Assembly (NCBI GenBank): GCA_000381625.1
Contig: KB906767.1
Location: 128,729-192,728, forward strand
Source: Bryobacterales bacterium KBS 96
GTDB lineage: Bacteria; Acidobacteriota; Terriglobia; Bryobacterales; Bryobacteraceae
Direction: 5' to 3'
Length of the DNA stretch: 64,000 nt
Shown: positions 22,148 to 29,763 of the stretch, in pieces
How the letters are laid out: the number at the start of each line of letters is the position of its first letter
How positions within the stretch are numbered: position 1 is the first letter of the stretch
Notes under the pieces: generated by a model
Seen by the model: the letters and a program-made list of their open reading frames with translations, nothing else
Databases searched by the model: none
Told to the model about the DNA's origin: nothing
Position numbers and translations under genes: made by a program

Positions 22148-23332
22148 ATGGACGAACTATTGAAGCAGCTTGCGGCTTTGCAAGCGCAGATCAAAGCGTC
22201 GCAGGAAAAGGCTGCCGAGGAAACGAAGAAATACGGCACCATGCTCGAAGAGACAAAAAATTCTCTTACGGGCCTGCAAACGCAAGTCGACGCGATCGAC
22301 AAGAAGATGGCCGAGCGCCACTCGGGAGACGGCGATCAGCCGAGTCTCATTGAGACGCTGAAGGCGAACGACTCGATCGCCCGAATGGTCAAAGATGGAA
22401 GCGGCCGAGCCTCCATCCAACTGAAGGGCGCGGAAGTGGCCCGGCTTTTCGAGCGCAAAACGACGATTACGAGCGCCGCTGTCGGAACGGCCACAACCGG
22501 CGTCCTCCAGATCGATCGCATTCCGGGGATCACGCAGGAAGCGCGGCAGGCCCTCACGGTACGCGACCTATTAGCGGCGCGGCCCACGGCCATGCAGGTA
22601 GTTGACTTCGTGAAAGTCAACGCAGCGCCAAAGATCGCCTCCCCGCAGGTGGAAGCAAGCGACAAGGCAGAAAACGCCGTCACGTTCACCAGCGCATCGG
22701 AGAAGGTCCGGACCATTGCAACCTGGATCCCAGCCACAAAGCAGATCCTGGCGGATTTCGGCGAGCTGGCGGGCTATCTCAACAGCGCTCTGCCGTATTA
22801 CGTGAACCTCGAAGAAGAGCTGCAGCTTCTCTCTGGCGACAGCACTGGCGAGAATCTGAATGGTCTGATCACCCAGTCGAGTGACTTCTCGGGCTCTCTG
22901 CTCTCGCCGGCGGCCGGCTGGACCAAGCTCGATGTGATCGGGCGCGCAATTCAGCAGATCACTGTAGCGAAGGAAATCGCCCCGACTTTCGTGATCCTGA
23001 ACCCCAATGACTACTGGGACATCCGCCTGACCAAAGATGGCTTCGGCCGCTATATCCTCGGTGATCCGCAGATCCCCGTTACGCGTCCGCAAATCTTCGG
23101 TCTGGATCTTGTGCCGACAACCTCTATCGCGAGCGGTTCATTCCTGGTTGGCTCCGGCAATGCCGTGGCTGCCGAGATCCGCGATCGCATGGAGATGACG
23201 GTTGAAATCTCGACTGAGCACAGCGACTATTTCGTCAAGAACATGGTCGCGGTTCGGGCCGAGAAGCGCCTCGCCTTGATCGTCAAACGTGCTGCCAGCT
23301 TCGTCAACGGCACGTTCACGACGTCGCCCTAG
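22148..23332 (+). CDS. Major capsid protein (HK97 fold)
   Basis: 394 aa. Residues 1-60 form the coiled-coil delta/scaffold domain (LKQLAALQAQIKASQEKAAE). The HK97-fold shell begins around residue 100, with the AVGTATTGVLQIDRIPGI and RTIATWIPATKQILADF segments (N-arm and E-loop) and FVILNPNDYWDIRLTKDGFG. It has a good ribosome site (AAAGGT). Protease-capsid order and length fit the family. Confidence 0.95.
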   Translation: MDELLKQLAALQAQIKASQEKAAEETKKYGTMLEETKNSLTGLQTQVDAIDKKMAERHSGDGDQPSLIETLKANDSIARMVKDGSGRASIQLKGAEVARLFERKTTITSAAVGTATTGVLQIDRIPGITQEARQALTVRDLLAARPTAMQVVDFVKVNAAPKIASPQVEASDKAENAVTFTSASEKVRTIATWIPATKQILADFGELAGYLNSALPYYVNLEEELQLLSGDSTGENLNGLITQSSDFSGSLLSPAAGWTKLDVIGRAIQQITVAKEIAPTFVILNPNDYWDIRLTKDGFGRYILGDPQIPVTRPQIFGLDLVPTTSIASGSFLVGSGNAVAAEIRDRMEMTVEISTEHSDYFVKNMVAVRAEKRLALIVKRAASFVNGTFTTSP

Positions 23333-23349
23333 TCTGGTTGGCCATTTAT

Positions 23350-23382
23350 GAGGGGTGGACATCCGTTCGCCCCTCCCCTTTT
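23350..23382 (+). terminator. Terminator-like hairpin after capsid gene
   Basis: GAGGGG (23350-23355) pairs with CCCCTC (23370-23375) across a 14-nt loop, followed by CCCTTTTCTTCT. Six G-C-rich pairs and a broken T-run suggest partial termination, which would keep capsid expression above that of the following genes. Confidence 0.45.
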
Positions 23383-23390
23383 CTTCTCTC

Positions 23391-23732
23391 ATGAAACTCA
23401 TCGCTAATCGCCAACTGCGCGGCGTATACGGCTTGGCAGCGCCCGGTCAGACGTTCGACTGTCCCGACGACGTCGCCGGGGAATTGCTCAGAAAACAGGT
23501 GGCGCGGATCGCCGCGTCGCCACGCGTCGCCTACGAAACCAAGGTAATCGTTCCCGAGGCTCCCGAGGTAAGCGCGCGGCAACCGTTTCGCGACGTGCCT
23601 GTGCTTGACGCGGAATCGCCGACAGTGGCTCCCCAAAGCCGTCGAGTGTTTTCAACAACAAACCTACCGCCGCTCCGAGATGCTGATCCTCGCGGACGGG
23701 GAGGACGTAAGGGATTTGGTTCCAAGCCATGA
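23391..23732 (+). CDS. Small head-associated protein
   Basis: 113 aa from the ATG at 23391. The first 50 residues (MKLIANRQLRGVYGLAAPGQ, then FDCPDDVAGELLRKQVARI) resemble short proteins often encoded just after capsid genes. The C-terminal 45 residues are low-complexity and overlap the next gene in another frame for 128 bp, so the natural end may differ. Confidence 0.55.
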   Translation: MKLIANRQLRGVYGLAAPGQTFDCPDDVAGELLRKQVARIAASPRVAYETKVIVPEAPEVSARQPFRDVPVLDAESPTVAPQSRRVFSTTNLPPLRDADPRGRGGRKGFGSKP

Positions 23733-24186
23733 ACGAATCCGGCTCATTCATCTTGCGGAATCACGCCCCGTCGGAGAGAAGCGCAACTTCGGTTGCGAGC
23801 GCGCCGCCGGCGAAATCATCTGCCATTGGGACGATGACGACTGGTCCGGACCCGAACGACTGGCGCGCCAAATCGAAACGCTTTGCGGAAACGGTAATCA
23901 AGCCGTGGCTGGATTCCACAGCATGCGGTTCACTGACGGATCGCGATGGTGGAAATATAACGGAACCCGAAATTACGCCCTCGGAACTTCGCTTTGTTAC
24001 CGGCGGGAATGGTGGCAAGTGAATCGATTCCCGGCGCTGCAGGTGGGCGAGGATAACGCATTTGTGGAGAATGCCGCGCGGCGGCGCCAGCTCGTCACGG
24101 AAGACGCCGGCGAGCTGATGTATGCCACGATTCATCCGGGCAATACGAGTCCGAGAAACAAGGGAACTAACTGGAAGGCGCTATGA
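23605..24186 (+). CDS. GT2-type glycosyltransferase, N-terminus unclear
   Basis: 193 aa from a TTG at 23605. It matches family 2 glycosyltransferases of the type TCLCLTRNRRQWLPKAVECF...ILADGEDVRDLVP, with the DDD metal-binding motif in CHWDDDDWSGPERL and GEDNAFV. The conserved TCLCL strand is encoded upstream of the TTG in the same frame, which opens at a TAA at 23569 without any ATG or GTG. The enzyme therefore starts at a rare codon, is made by frameshifting from the gene before it, or is N-terminally damaged. It would transfer a sugar to a phage or host surface target. Confidence 0.75.
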   Translation: MTRNRRQWLPKAVECFQQQTYRRSEMLILADGEDVRDLVPSHERIRLIHLAESRPVGEKRNFGCERAAGEIICHWDDDDWSGPERLARQIETLCGNGNQAVAGFHSMRFTDGSRWWKYNGTRNYALGTSLCYRREWWQVNRFPALQVGEDNAFVENAARRRQLVTEDAGELMYATIHPGNTSPRNKGTNWKAL

Positions 24187-24458
24187 GCCACAGACCAACA
24201 GCATCGGTCGGAAACCCAGTCGTCAAACAGCTCCTGGATGACGGCATAATCCCGCAAATGTGCATCGGATTCACTCTCGAATGCCGAGTGGATGACGCGG
24301 TAACGATGACCTCCGAGGTCTATGTCACGCAGGAGCAGTTCCAAAAGATAGCGGATGCGCTTTCCTCGAATCCAGAGGAAGCGAAGCGAATCGCGCGAAG
24401 GATCATCTTCAAGTCAATGGACGACTCCGGCCAAGCGCCGATATCGGTCGACCTATGA
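24183..24458 (+). CDS. Hypothetical cargo protein
   Basis: 91 aa, coupled by 4-bp overlaps to the glycosyltransferase genes on both sides. It has a beta-strand region (GIIPQMCIGFTLECRVDDAV) and a C-terminal helix. Its place inside the sugar-modifying cluster suggests an accessory role; family not recognised. Confidence 0.6.
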   Translation: MSHRPTASVGNPVVKQLLDDGIIPQMCIGFTLECRVDDAVTMTSEVYVTQEQFQKIADALSSNPEEAKRIARRIIFKSMDDSGQAPISVDL

Positions 24459-25144
24459 GCGTTTGGTTTGCCATCCCTTCCGCGCGGCCAGCTTCCGAGG
24501 CCGAACCCGTCATCGCCAAATGGCGCGAGATGGGCTATAAGATCGCTCTTTTGCGCCAGGGCGAGCCAATCGAGGCAGATATTCACATTCCGACGCCGAT
24601 CTATTTTGGCTGGGCCCAATCGATTAACATGCTGGCGGGGCTGGTGCTTCAGCAGGATCCCGAGGCCGGCTGGATCGTTTCCGGAGGAGACGACACACTG
24701 CCCGATCTCGCAAATTCGGCTGATATTATCAGCGCCCAATGCAAAGAGCATTTCGGCGGCACGTTCGGCGTGATGCAGCCGACCGGTGACCGCTGGGCGG
24801 ATGGGTCGATTGATCGCATTTGTGGCTCCCCCTGGCTCGGCCGCGAATTCCGCACGCGGATGTATCAGGGCAGGGGGCCGATGTTCGACGGCTACGCTCA
24901 CATGTTCGGCGACGAGGAATTGCAGCAAGTCGCAGTCAAACTCGGCGTCCTCTGGCAGCGCCGAGATCTGATCCATCTGCACAAGCACTATTTCCGCACG
25001 CAGAACGACGGCGTGAATCACGGCGCGGCGGTCCCACCGCACATGCAGGAGTGGAACAGCCGCAAGCATTGGATTGAGTCGCAGGCGCTCTTCAATCAGC
25101 GCCGAGTCTTTGGGTTCCCGGGCCACGAGCCCTTATCCGCATGA
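24455..25144 (+). CDS. Glycosyltransferase-like cargo protein
   Basis: 229 aa. A Rossmann-like start (VWFAIPSARPASEAEPVIAK) is followed by GWIVSGGDDTLPDLAN, where GDD occupies the place of a GT-A DxD motif. Later FDGYAHMFGDEELQQVAVKL resembles the acceptor-side GDE segment of family 2 enzymes. Recognition is by pattern only. It is coupled to an FkbM methyltransferase by a 4-bp overlap. Confidence 0.6.
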   Translation: MSVWFAIPSARPASEAEPVIAKWREMGYKIALLRQGEPIEADIHIPTPIYFGWAQSINMLAGLVLQQDPEAGWIVSGGDDTLPDLANSADIISAQCKEHFGGTFGVMQPTGDRWADGSIDRICGSPWLGREFRTRMYQGRGPMFDGYAHMFGDEELQQVAVKLGVLWQRRDLIHLHKHYFRTQNDGVNHGAAVPPHMQEWNSRKHWIESQALFNQRRVFGFPGHEPLSA

Positions 25145-25770
25145 AAACCGAACGCGAATACGCAACCGAGATCATCGCGAACGCCCCGGGCCCGCGCGTT
25201 ACCGTGCTCGAGCTCGGGGCGCATCACGGCAATGACACCGTTTTGCTCTATGACGCGGCCACGAAGCCGATCACGCTTGTCGCGGTCGAAGCCGACCCGC
25301 GAAATGTGCCAATCCTGGAGCGACGCGTCGGGCGGCGGCAGGTGAACATCCTGTATGCCGCCGTGTGGAACCGGGCCAGTAAAGTGATCCTGCATTTGGC
25401 GGAAGGGCGCGGCGACGGATCCAGCAGCGTTCGAAAGCCGCTCAAGCATCTGGAGCATTTTCCCGATATTTCCTTCACCGGCGCGGTCGAAGTCGCCGCA
25501 ATGACGCTCGACGGGATCGCGGAGCGCTACGGAATCGAGCAGGTCGATCTGATCTGGTGCGACATTCAGGGTGCCGAACGAAACATGATCGCGGGCGGAG
25601 CGAAGACTCTGGCGCGAACGCGATGGCTGCTGACTGAATGCGACCGAATCGAGATGTACGAGGGCCAGGCGACACGCGACGAGCTGCTGGAGCTACTGCC
25701 TGACTGGGAACTGATCGCAGAGTGGCCCGAGAACGCGAATTTGCTGCTACGGAATCGGGGGCTCGCGTGA
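25141..25770 (+). CDS. FkbM-family methyltransferase
   Basis: 209 aa. The AdoMet-binding region VTVLELGAHHGNDTVLLYDA and VAVEADPRNVPILERR, the SSSVRKP segment, and VDLIWCDIQGAERNMIAGG are the FkbM signature. FkbM enzymes O-methylate sugars or glycans. With three glycosyltransferase-like neighbours it would cap or decorate a glycan on virions or the host surface. Confidence 0.9.
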   Translation: MKTEREYATEIIANAPGPRVTVLELGAHHGNDTVLLYDAATKPITLVAVEADPRNVPILERRVGRRQVNILYAAVWNRASKVILHLAEGRGDGSSSVRKPLKHLEHFPDISFTGAVEVAAMTLDGIAERYGIEQVDLIWCDIQGAERNMIAGGAKTLARTRWLLTECDRIEMYEGQATRDELLELLPDWELIAEWPENANLLLRNRGLA

Positions 25771-26657
25771 AGCTGATAGCTTTAATGCCGGTCCGTAACG
25801 AGGACTGGGTTCTCGGCCTCTCGGCACGCGTGGCGCTCCAGTGGTGCGATGAGCTGGTGATGCTGTGCCACGCCAGCTCAGATAAGAGCGCGTCGATCAT
25901 GCGCGAGATAAGCGATGAGCATCCCGGCCGAGTTCACCTTGCGTTGAATGAAGACTCCGAATGGCGCGAAATGCAGCACCGTGGCTATCTTCTGAGGATC
26001 GCTCGGGCCGCCCAGGCTACACACATTGCCATCGTCGACGCGGATGAGATTCTGACCGGCAATCTCGTAGTGCGCATGCGCGGATTGGTCGAATCAATGC
26101 CGCGCGGATCCATTTTGCAACTCCCCGGTTACAACCTGCGCGGCGATCTCCGCCGCTATCACGCGAACGGCATTTGGGGGAATCGCTGGTTTTCGGTCGT
26201 CTTTGCCGACGATCCGCGCCTCGGATGGTGCGGAGACCGCTTCCATCATCGCGAGCCCATGGGACCGGCGCTCAACGAATGGCGACCCGTCCCGCAGGGC
26301 TACGGTGGCGTGATGCATCTGTGGGGGCTGAACGAGCGGCGGCTGATTGCGAAGCACGCGGCCTACAAGATGGTCGAAACGCTGCGCTGGCCGAATAAGC
26401 CACGCGCGGAAATCGATCGCATGTATTCGCAGGCTTTCAACCCGGCTGCCAATCCGCGATTCGACCAAGTTTGGCGATACGCGACGGCGCCGGAATCGTG
26501 GTGGGAGCCATACCAAGACTTACTTGGACGCTTGAAATCGGACGCGGAGCCCTGGCAAGAGCAAATGTGCCGCGAACTTTACGCGCAGCACGGGGTGGCG
26601 CGGTTTAAGGGGCTGGATCTGTTCGGAGTTTGCGAGGCGAAAGGGGCGGTCGCATGA
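25767..26657 (+). CDS. Family 2 glycosyltransferase
   Basis: 296 aa from a GTG at 25767 overlapping the preceding stop. It has a GT-A start VKLIALMPVRNEDWVLGLSA, the DxD-type metal site in IAIVDADEILTGN, and WFSVVFADDPRLGWCGDRFH downstream. The last 100 residues are Trp/Arg-rich and helical. Similar single-domain enzymes occur in surface-glycan clusters. Its place in the head gene run makes the virion a plausible substrate. Confidence 0.85.
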   Translation: MKLIALMPVRNEDWVLGLSARVALQWCDELVMLCHASSDKSASIMREISDEHPGRVHLALNEDSEWREMQHRGYLLRIARAAQATHIAIVDADEILTGNLVVRMRGLVESMPRGSILQLPGYNLRGDLRRYHANGIWGNRWFSVVFADDPRLGWCGDRFHHREPMGPALNEWRPVPQGYGGVMHLWGLNERRLIAKHAAYKMVETLRWPNKPRAEIDRMYSQAFNPAANPRFDQVWRYATAPESWWEPYQDLLGRLKSDAEPWQEQMCRELYAQHGVARFKGLDLFGVCEAKGAVA

Positions 26658-26887
26658 AGGCTCAATCTCTCACCAGGCGCGGCTTCATCGGGGCTATCGC
26701 CGCCGCCGCGCTCCTCAAAAAGAAGTCTTTCGCATGCGGCGGGGTGGTTCATTTAAGGGATCCGTATATCGTCGGCAGTAATGCCGATATTTGCTTTGTG
26801 GAATCTCGAAAACTCACGAACGAAGAAATCGCGCAGATATTTAACGTGCCGGTGCACATGGTTACCTGGCCGGAGGATTGGCGGTGA
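26654..26887 (+). CDS. Small protein with Tat-like signal and portal-like segment
   Basis: 77 aa beginning MKAQSLTRRGFIGAIAAAAL, which has a twin-arginine motif and hydrophobic core of a Tat signal, followed by Lys-rich residues and FACGG. The C-terminal part ICFVESRKLTNEEIAQIFNV PVHM resembles the portal segment in which the clip helix ends in IxxxFxVPxHL. It may be a short duplicated portal fragment with a new N-terminus or a small exported protein. It is coupled on both sides by 4-bp overlaps. Confidence 0.5.
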   Translation: MKAQSLTRRGFIGAIAAAALLKKKSFACGGVVHLRDPYIVGSNADICFVESRKLTNEEIAQIFNVPVHMVTWPEDWR

Positions 26888-27588
26888 GTAGCTGGTTTCC
26901 TTACGGCGGGGTTGGGCCTTATGGCACCTACGGCAATCTCGGCCTTTATGGCGCGCTTGTCGTTTATGGATCGCTCAACCCCACCGAGTCTTCGCCCGCG
27001 CAATCCTTCACTGAGCCGTTGACGCTCAGCGAAATGAAGAGCTACCTCAAAGTGCCGGAGCGTTCGCCGGCGGATAGCGACGAAGACAACGAAATCATGT
27101 CGCTCATCATTGGCGCTCGCGTGCAGGCCGAGATCCTCCAGGGCCGCGACCTGGTCGTCAAGCAATGGGATCTACATCATGACTACTGGCCGTCATATCG
27201 CGTGGAGCTGCGCGGGCCGCTGAACAGTGTGGATCTCGTCCAATACAAAGATTCGAATGGCGCCATCACGACGATGACGGAAAATACGGATTACATCGTC
27301 GACGGCTTCAAGGGGCCCGGCGTTCTCGCGCCGCCATACAACAAAACGTGGCCAACGTTCACTCCGTGGCCATCGTCCTCGATCCTGGTTCGCTTCACGT
27401 CCGGTTACGCCGCTGATTCCGCGTTCTGGTCCGGCGACGGGCATTTGATCAAAAACGGCATGAAATTGCTGATTTCGGCCTGGTACAACGGCCGGATTCC
27501 GTTTGAGGTTGGCAGAGCGGTGGCATTCGAATATCCGTTCTCCGTGACAAGCTGCTTATCGCAAGGCTCGCTCGTGAGGGCGCGTTGA
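26884..27588 (+). CDS. Head-tail connector protein (gp6-like)
   Basis: 234 aa from a GTG at 26884. Residues 1-35 are Gly/Tyr-rich (PYGGVGPYGTYGNLGLYG). From residue 45, LTLSEMKSYLKVPERSPADS and IMSLIIGARVQAEILQGRDL are the helical connector domain of the HK97 gp6 / phage_gp6 family, here followed by a beta insertion (VELRGPLNSVDLVQYKDSNG) typical of the longer members. It would form the ring beneath the portal. Confidence 0.85.
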   Translation: MSSWFPYGGVGPYGTYGNLGLYGALVVYGSLNPTESSPAQSFTEPLTLSEMKSYLKVPERSPADSDEDNEIMSLIIGARVQAEILQGRDLVVKQWDLHHDYWPSYRVELRGPLNSVDLVQYKDSNGAITTMTENTDYIVDGFKGPGVLAPPYNKTWPTFTPWPSSSILVRFTSGYAADSAFWSGDGHLIKNGMKLLISAWYNGRIPFEVGRAVAFEYPFSVTSCLSQGSLVRAR

Positions 27589-27926
27589 CGCCTTGGCCGT
27601 CCATTGACCCGGGCCGGATGGTCCACCGGGTTACGTTGCTTCAGCAGACGGCTGGAACGGATGCGTCGGGCGCCATTGTCACGTGGACGCCGTTCGTCAC
27701 GACGTGGGCGGCGATCGATCCGGTGCGCGGCACGGATGTGATCAGGGCCGGGCAGGACACGACGCAGCTTTATTTGACGATTACGATTCGATGGCAGACC
27801 GGGATTCTGCCGAGCATGCGGGTGCAGGGCAATAACGGAACGTACATCATCCAGGCGATCGAGAATCCGGGCGAACGCAACATCTTGCTAGTCCTGAATT
27901 GCGTCGCCCTCAGCGCGAATCAATGA
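27585..27926 (+). CDS. Head closure / head-tail joining protein
   Basis: 113 aa from a TTG at 27585 overlapping the connector stop. Beta-barrel pattern DPGRMVHRVTLLQQTAGTDA, WTPFVTTWAAIDPVRGTDV and THTIRWQTGI-like strands are those of phage head-tail joining (SPP1 gp16/HK97 stopper) proteins. Confidence 0.85.
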   Translation: MTPWPSIDPGRMVHRVTLLQQTAGTDASGAIVTWTPFVTTWAAIDPVRGTDVIRAGQDTTQLYLTITIRWQTGILPSMRVQGNNGTYIIQAIENPGERNILLVLNCVALSANQ

Positions 27927-28315
27927 TCGAGTCCGGACTTACTTTGCTCGTGAACGCTGACAGCGCGGTCAAAGCGATCGCGCCCATCGGCGGCTTTCTC
28001 GCGGAGCTGCCGAAGGATCAGGCGCTGCCGTCCTGGTCGTATCTGTGGGCCTCGGACACGCCGCGCTACGCGTTCGAGGGGCTCCGGCCAGTCAATCAGC
28101 GTCGGCTGCAAATCGACTGCTACGGTGGCGCGGCGGAAGTGATTAACCTCGCTCAAGCGATCGACAACGTACTGAGCGGCTTCAAGGGCACGCTCGCGGA
28201 TGTGGACGCGACGATGGTCGCGGGCTGCTTCCGCTCGAATGTAATTGACTTTTTTGATGACGCGCCGCGCACTTACCGGCGGACTCTCGAATACGTGATC
28301 TGGTTTTACCAGTAG
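27923..28315 (+). CDS. Tail completion / terminator protein (DUF3168-like)
   Basis: 130 aa from the ATG at 27923. It has LTLLVNADSAVKAIAPIGGF, QIDCYGGAAEVINLAQAIDN and a final RRTLEYVIWFYQ strand, in keeping with DUF3168 tail terminators that cap the tail tube at the head interface. Coupled by ATGA to the stopper gene. Confidence 0.8.
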   Translation: MIESGLTLLVNADSAVKAIAPIGGFLAELPKDQALPSWSYLWASDTPRYAFEGLRPVNQRRLQIDCYGGAAEVINLAQAIDNVLSGFKGTLADVDATMVAGCFRSNVIDFFDDAPRTYRRTLEYVIWFYQ

Positions 28316-28360
28316 ATCCGGCCCTCCGGCCTAAATTCCAAACACAACTAGGAGCAAATC

Positions 28361-28816
28361 ATGCCTTACGACGGCACACAGGCCGGCATCGGCCTTGGCA
28401 CTGTATTATCCATCGGCGACACCGCGAGCCCCATCGGCTACACGGCAGTCGGCGAACTTTCCGGCCTCAATGAATCCGGTCGTCAAGCCGGAACGGACGA
28501 TGCGACGAACTTCGAGAGCGGCGCTCGCGAGTTCCTCCCCACTCTGATTGATTCAGGCAATTGGGCGTTCACTGGTAACCGCATCGGCAGCGACGCCGGC
28601 CAAGTGGAAATGGAGACGGCGTTTGCCGCTCTCGAAATACGCCCATTTAAGGTCGAACTGCCAAAAACCTCGGCGCAAACCGTCTCTGGCGACGTCGCCA
28701 CCTTCAAGGCGTTGATAGAGCAGTGGAACGTGACCCCGATTGAAGTTGACAAGATCGTCAAGATCCAGGGGCAACTGAAAGTCTCTGGAGTTATTACCTG
28801 GACGCCGGGGAGCTAA
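28361..28816 (+). CDS. Major tail tube protein
   Basis: 151 aa with its own ribosome site (AGGAGC). The beta-rich sequence (VLSIGDTASPIGYTAVGELS, SGNWAFTGNRIG, GQLKVSGVITWTPGS) and place after the tail terminator and before the chaperone pair fit the siphophage tail tube subunit (phage_TTP-like), which stacks as hexamers. Confidence 0.85.
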   Translation: MPYDGTQAGIGLGTVLSIGDTASPIGYTAVGELSGLNESGRQAGTDDATNFESGAREFLPTLIDSGNWAFTGNRIGSDAGQVEMETAFAALEIRPFKVELPKTSAQTVSGDVATFKALIEQWNVTPIEVDKIVKIQGQLKVSGVITWTPGS

Positions 28817-28819
28817 TAA

Positions 28820-29197
28820 ATGCCGGTTCCGACTGACACGGTAGCCGGAACGCCGGCTGATCCCACCGTCCGCTATGTGCCGCTCACATTGGGCGGCACA
28901 ACTTATCAGCTCGCCTTCGATTTCGACGCGATCGCAAAAGCGGAAGAGATGACCGGCATGAGCCTGCTCTTCGGAGTGGACTGGTCGCACGTGGGCGTTA
29001 CGCGCATGCGGGCGATGCTCGTCGCGTGCATGCTCAAGGCGCATCCGGACATAAAGCCGGAAAAGCTGACCCGATTCATCACACACAAAAACACGGCGAA
29101 GATTCAGGGCGCGCTGATCGATGCCTGGGTCAATTCGACGCCGGAGGCGGACGACGAAAACCCTCCGGAGCCGGAGCCGAGCCCGGCGAACGGCTGA
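28820..29197 (+). CDS. Tail assembly chaperone G
   Basis: 125 aa. RYVPLTLGGTTYQLAFDFDA and IAKAEEMTGMSLL are usual for gpG-type tail chaperones; the end is acidic and Pro-rich. A slippery AAACCCT at 29158 near its end leads into a -1 frame that continues as the T domain, so a G-T fusion is expected at low level. These chaperones coat the tape measure protein during tail assembly. Confidence 0.88.
   Translation: MPVPTDTVAGTPADPTVRYVPLTLGGTTYQLAFDFDAIAKAEEMTGMSLLFGVDWSHVGVTRMRAMLVACMLKAHPDIKPEKLTRFITHKNTAKIQGALIDAWVNSTPEADDENPPEPEPSPANG
29158..29164 (+). promoter_or_regulatory. -1 ribosomal frameshift slippery site
   Basis: A AAC CCT in the G frame matches the X XXY YYZ form (AAACCCT). A -1 slip puts the ribosome on ...AAA CCC TCC..., in frame with the T domain to 29532. 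Only the first two positions of each codon re-pair, so efficiency is probably low, as required for G:GT ratios. Confidence 0.7.
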
Positions 29198-29532
29198 CCA
29201 ACGCTCAGATGTGGGACCGCTGCTGGAGTACGGCGGTGGTCCGGCTCGGCCTTACCTCTGAACAGTTTTTTCGGCTCACCCCTAGGCAGCTTCGCGTGTT
29301 GGCTGACAGGGACTCGGAATTTATCGAGCGGCAGCGGGAGCACGCCGAGCTTCTCGCGGGTATCATCGCGGCGAGCGTCGTGAATTATAGCTTTTGCCAC
29401 CCGAAGCAGGCGAAAGCGCCGGCGGATTTCATGCCGTCCTATCATCGGCGCAAGGCTAATCCGCCGAAGGACCTGGTCGCGCAAAATATCCGCTGTTTCC
29501 TGATGGCGCAGACCAAGTTAAGAAACCGATAG
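29158..29532 (+). CDS. Tail assembly chaperone T domain (GT fusion)
   Basis: Read in the -1 frame after the slippery site, giving about 124 residues added to G. After a linker (GAGAEPGERLTNAQ) comes MWDRCWSTAVVRLGLTSEQF, then FRLTPRQLRVLADRDSEFIE, which is the T-type domain that links the chaperone to tail tube subunits. An internal ATG at 29209 could start it alone. Its 3' end overlaps the reverse-strand gene by 15 bp. Confidence 0.78.
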   Translation, partial: KPSGAGAEPGERLTNAQMWDRCWSTAVVRLGLTSEQFFRLTPRQLRVLADRDSEFIERQREHAELLAGIIAASVVNYSFCHPKQAKAPADFMPSYHRRKANPPKDLVAQNIRCFLMAQTKLRNR

Positions 29533-29730
29533 GTCGAGAGGAGCGGAAGCGGCCGGTTCGTCTCCGGGCCGGGGTGCCTCCATGAATTCAATCGATATCT
29601 TATTGCCAAACGTCGAAACCCATACCAGATGCCCTTTCAGCTCGATCTTGCTTCCGTTAGCGTTAAGAACGGTGAGCCTGTCGGCCCCGAATTTTGGGGG
29701 CTCTTGCATGTCGAGAATCAGTTCGGCCAT
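29518..29730 (-). CDS. Reverse-strand small protein (PilZ-like)
   Basis: 70 aa from the ATG at 29730. MAELILDMQEPPKFGADRLT followed by GSKIELKGHLVWVSTFGNKI suggests a small beta-barrel resembling PilZ-type domains. It is the only leftward gene within the 17-41 kb structural region, lying between chaperone and tail genes, as expected of a moron. No promoter or terminator was identified for it. Confidence 0.55.
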   Translation of the reverse strand: MAELILDMQEPPKFGADRLTVLNANGSKIELKGHLVWVSTFGNKISIEFMEAPRPGDEPAASAPLDLSVS

Positions 29731-29763
29731 ACAAACATGATATGGCCCTTGAAGGCGTAATCG

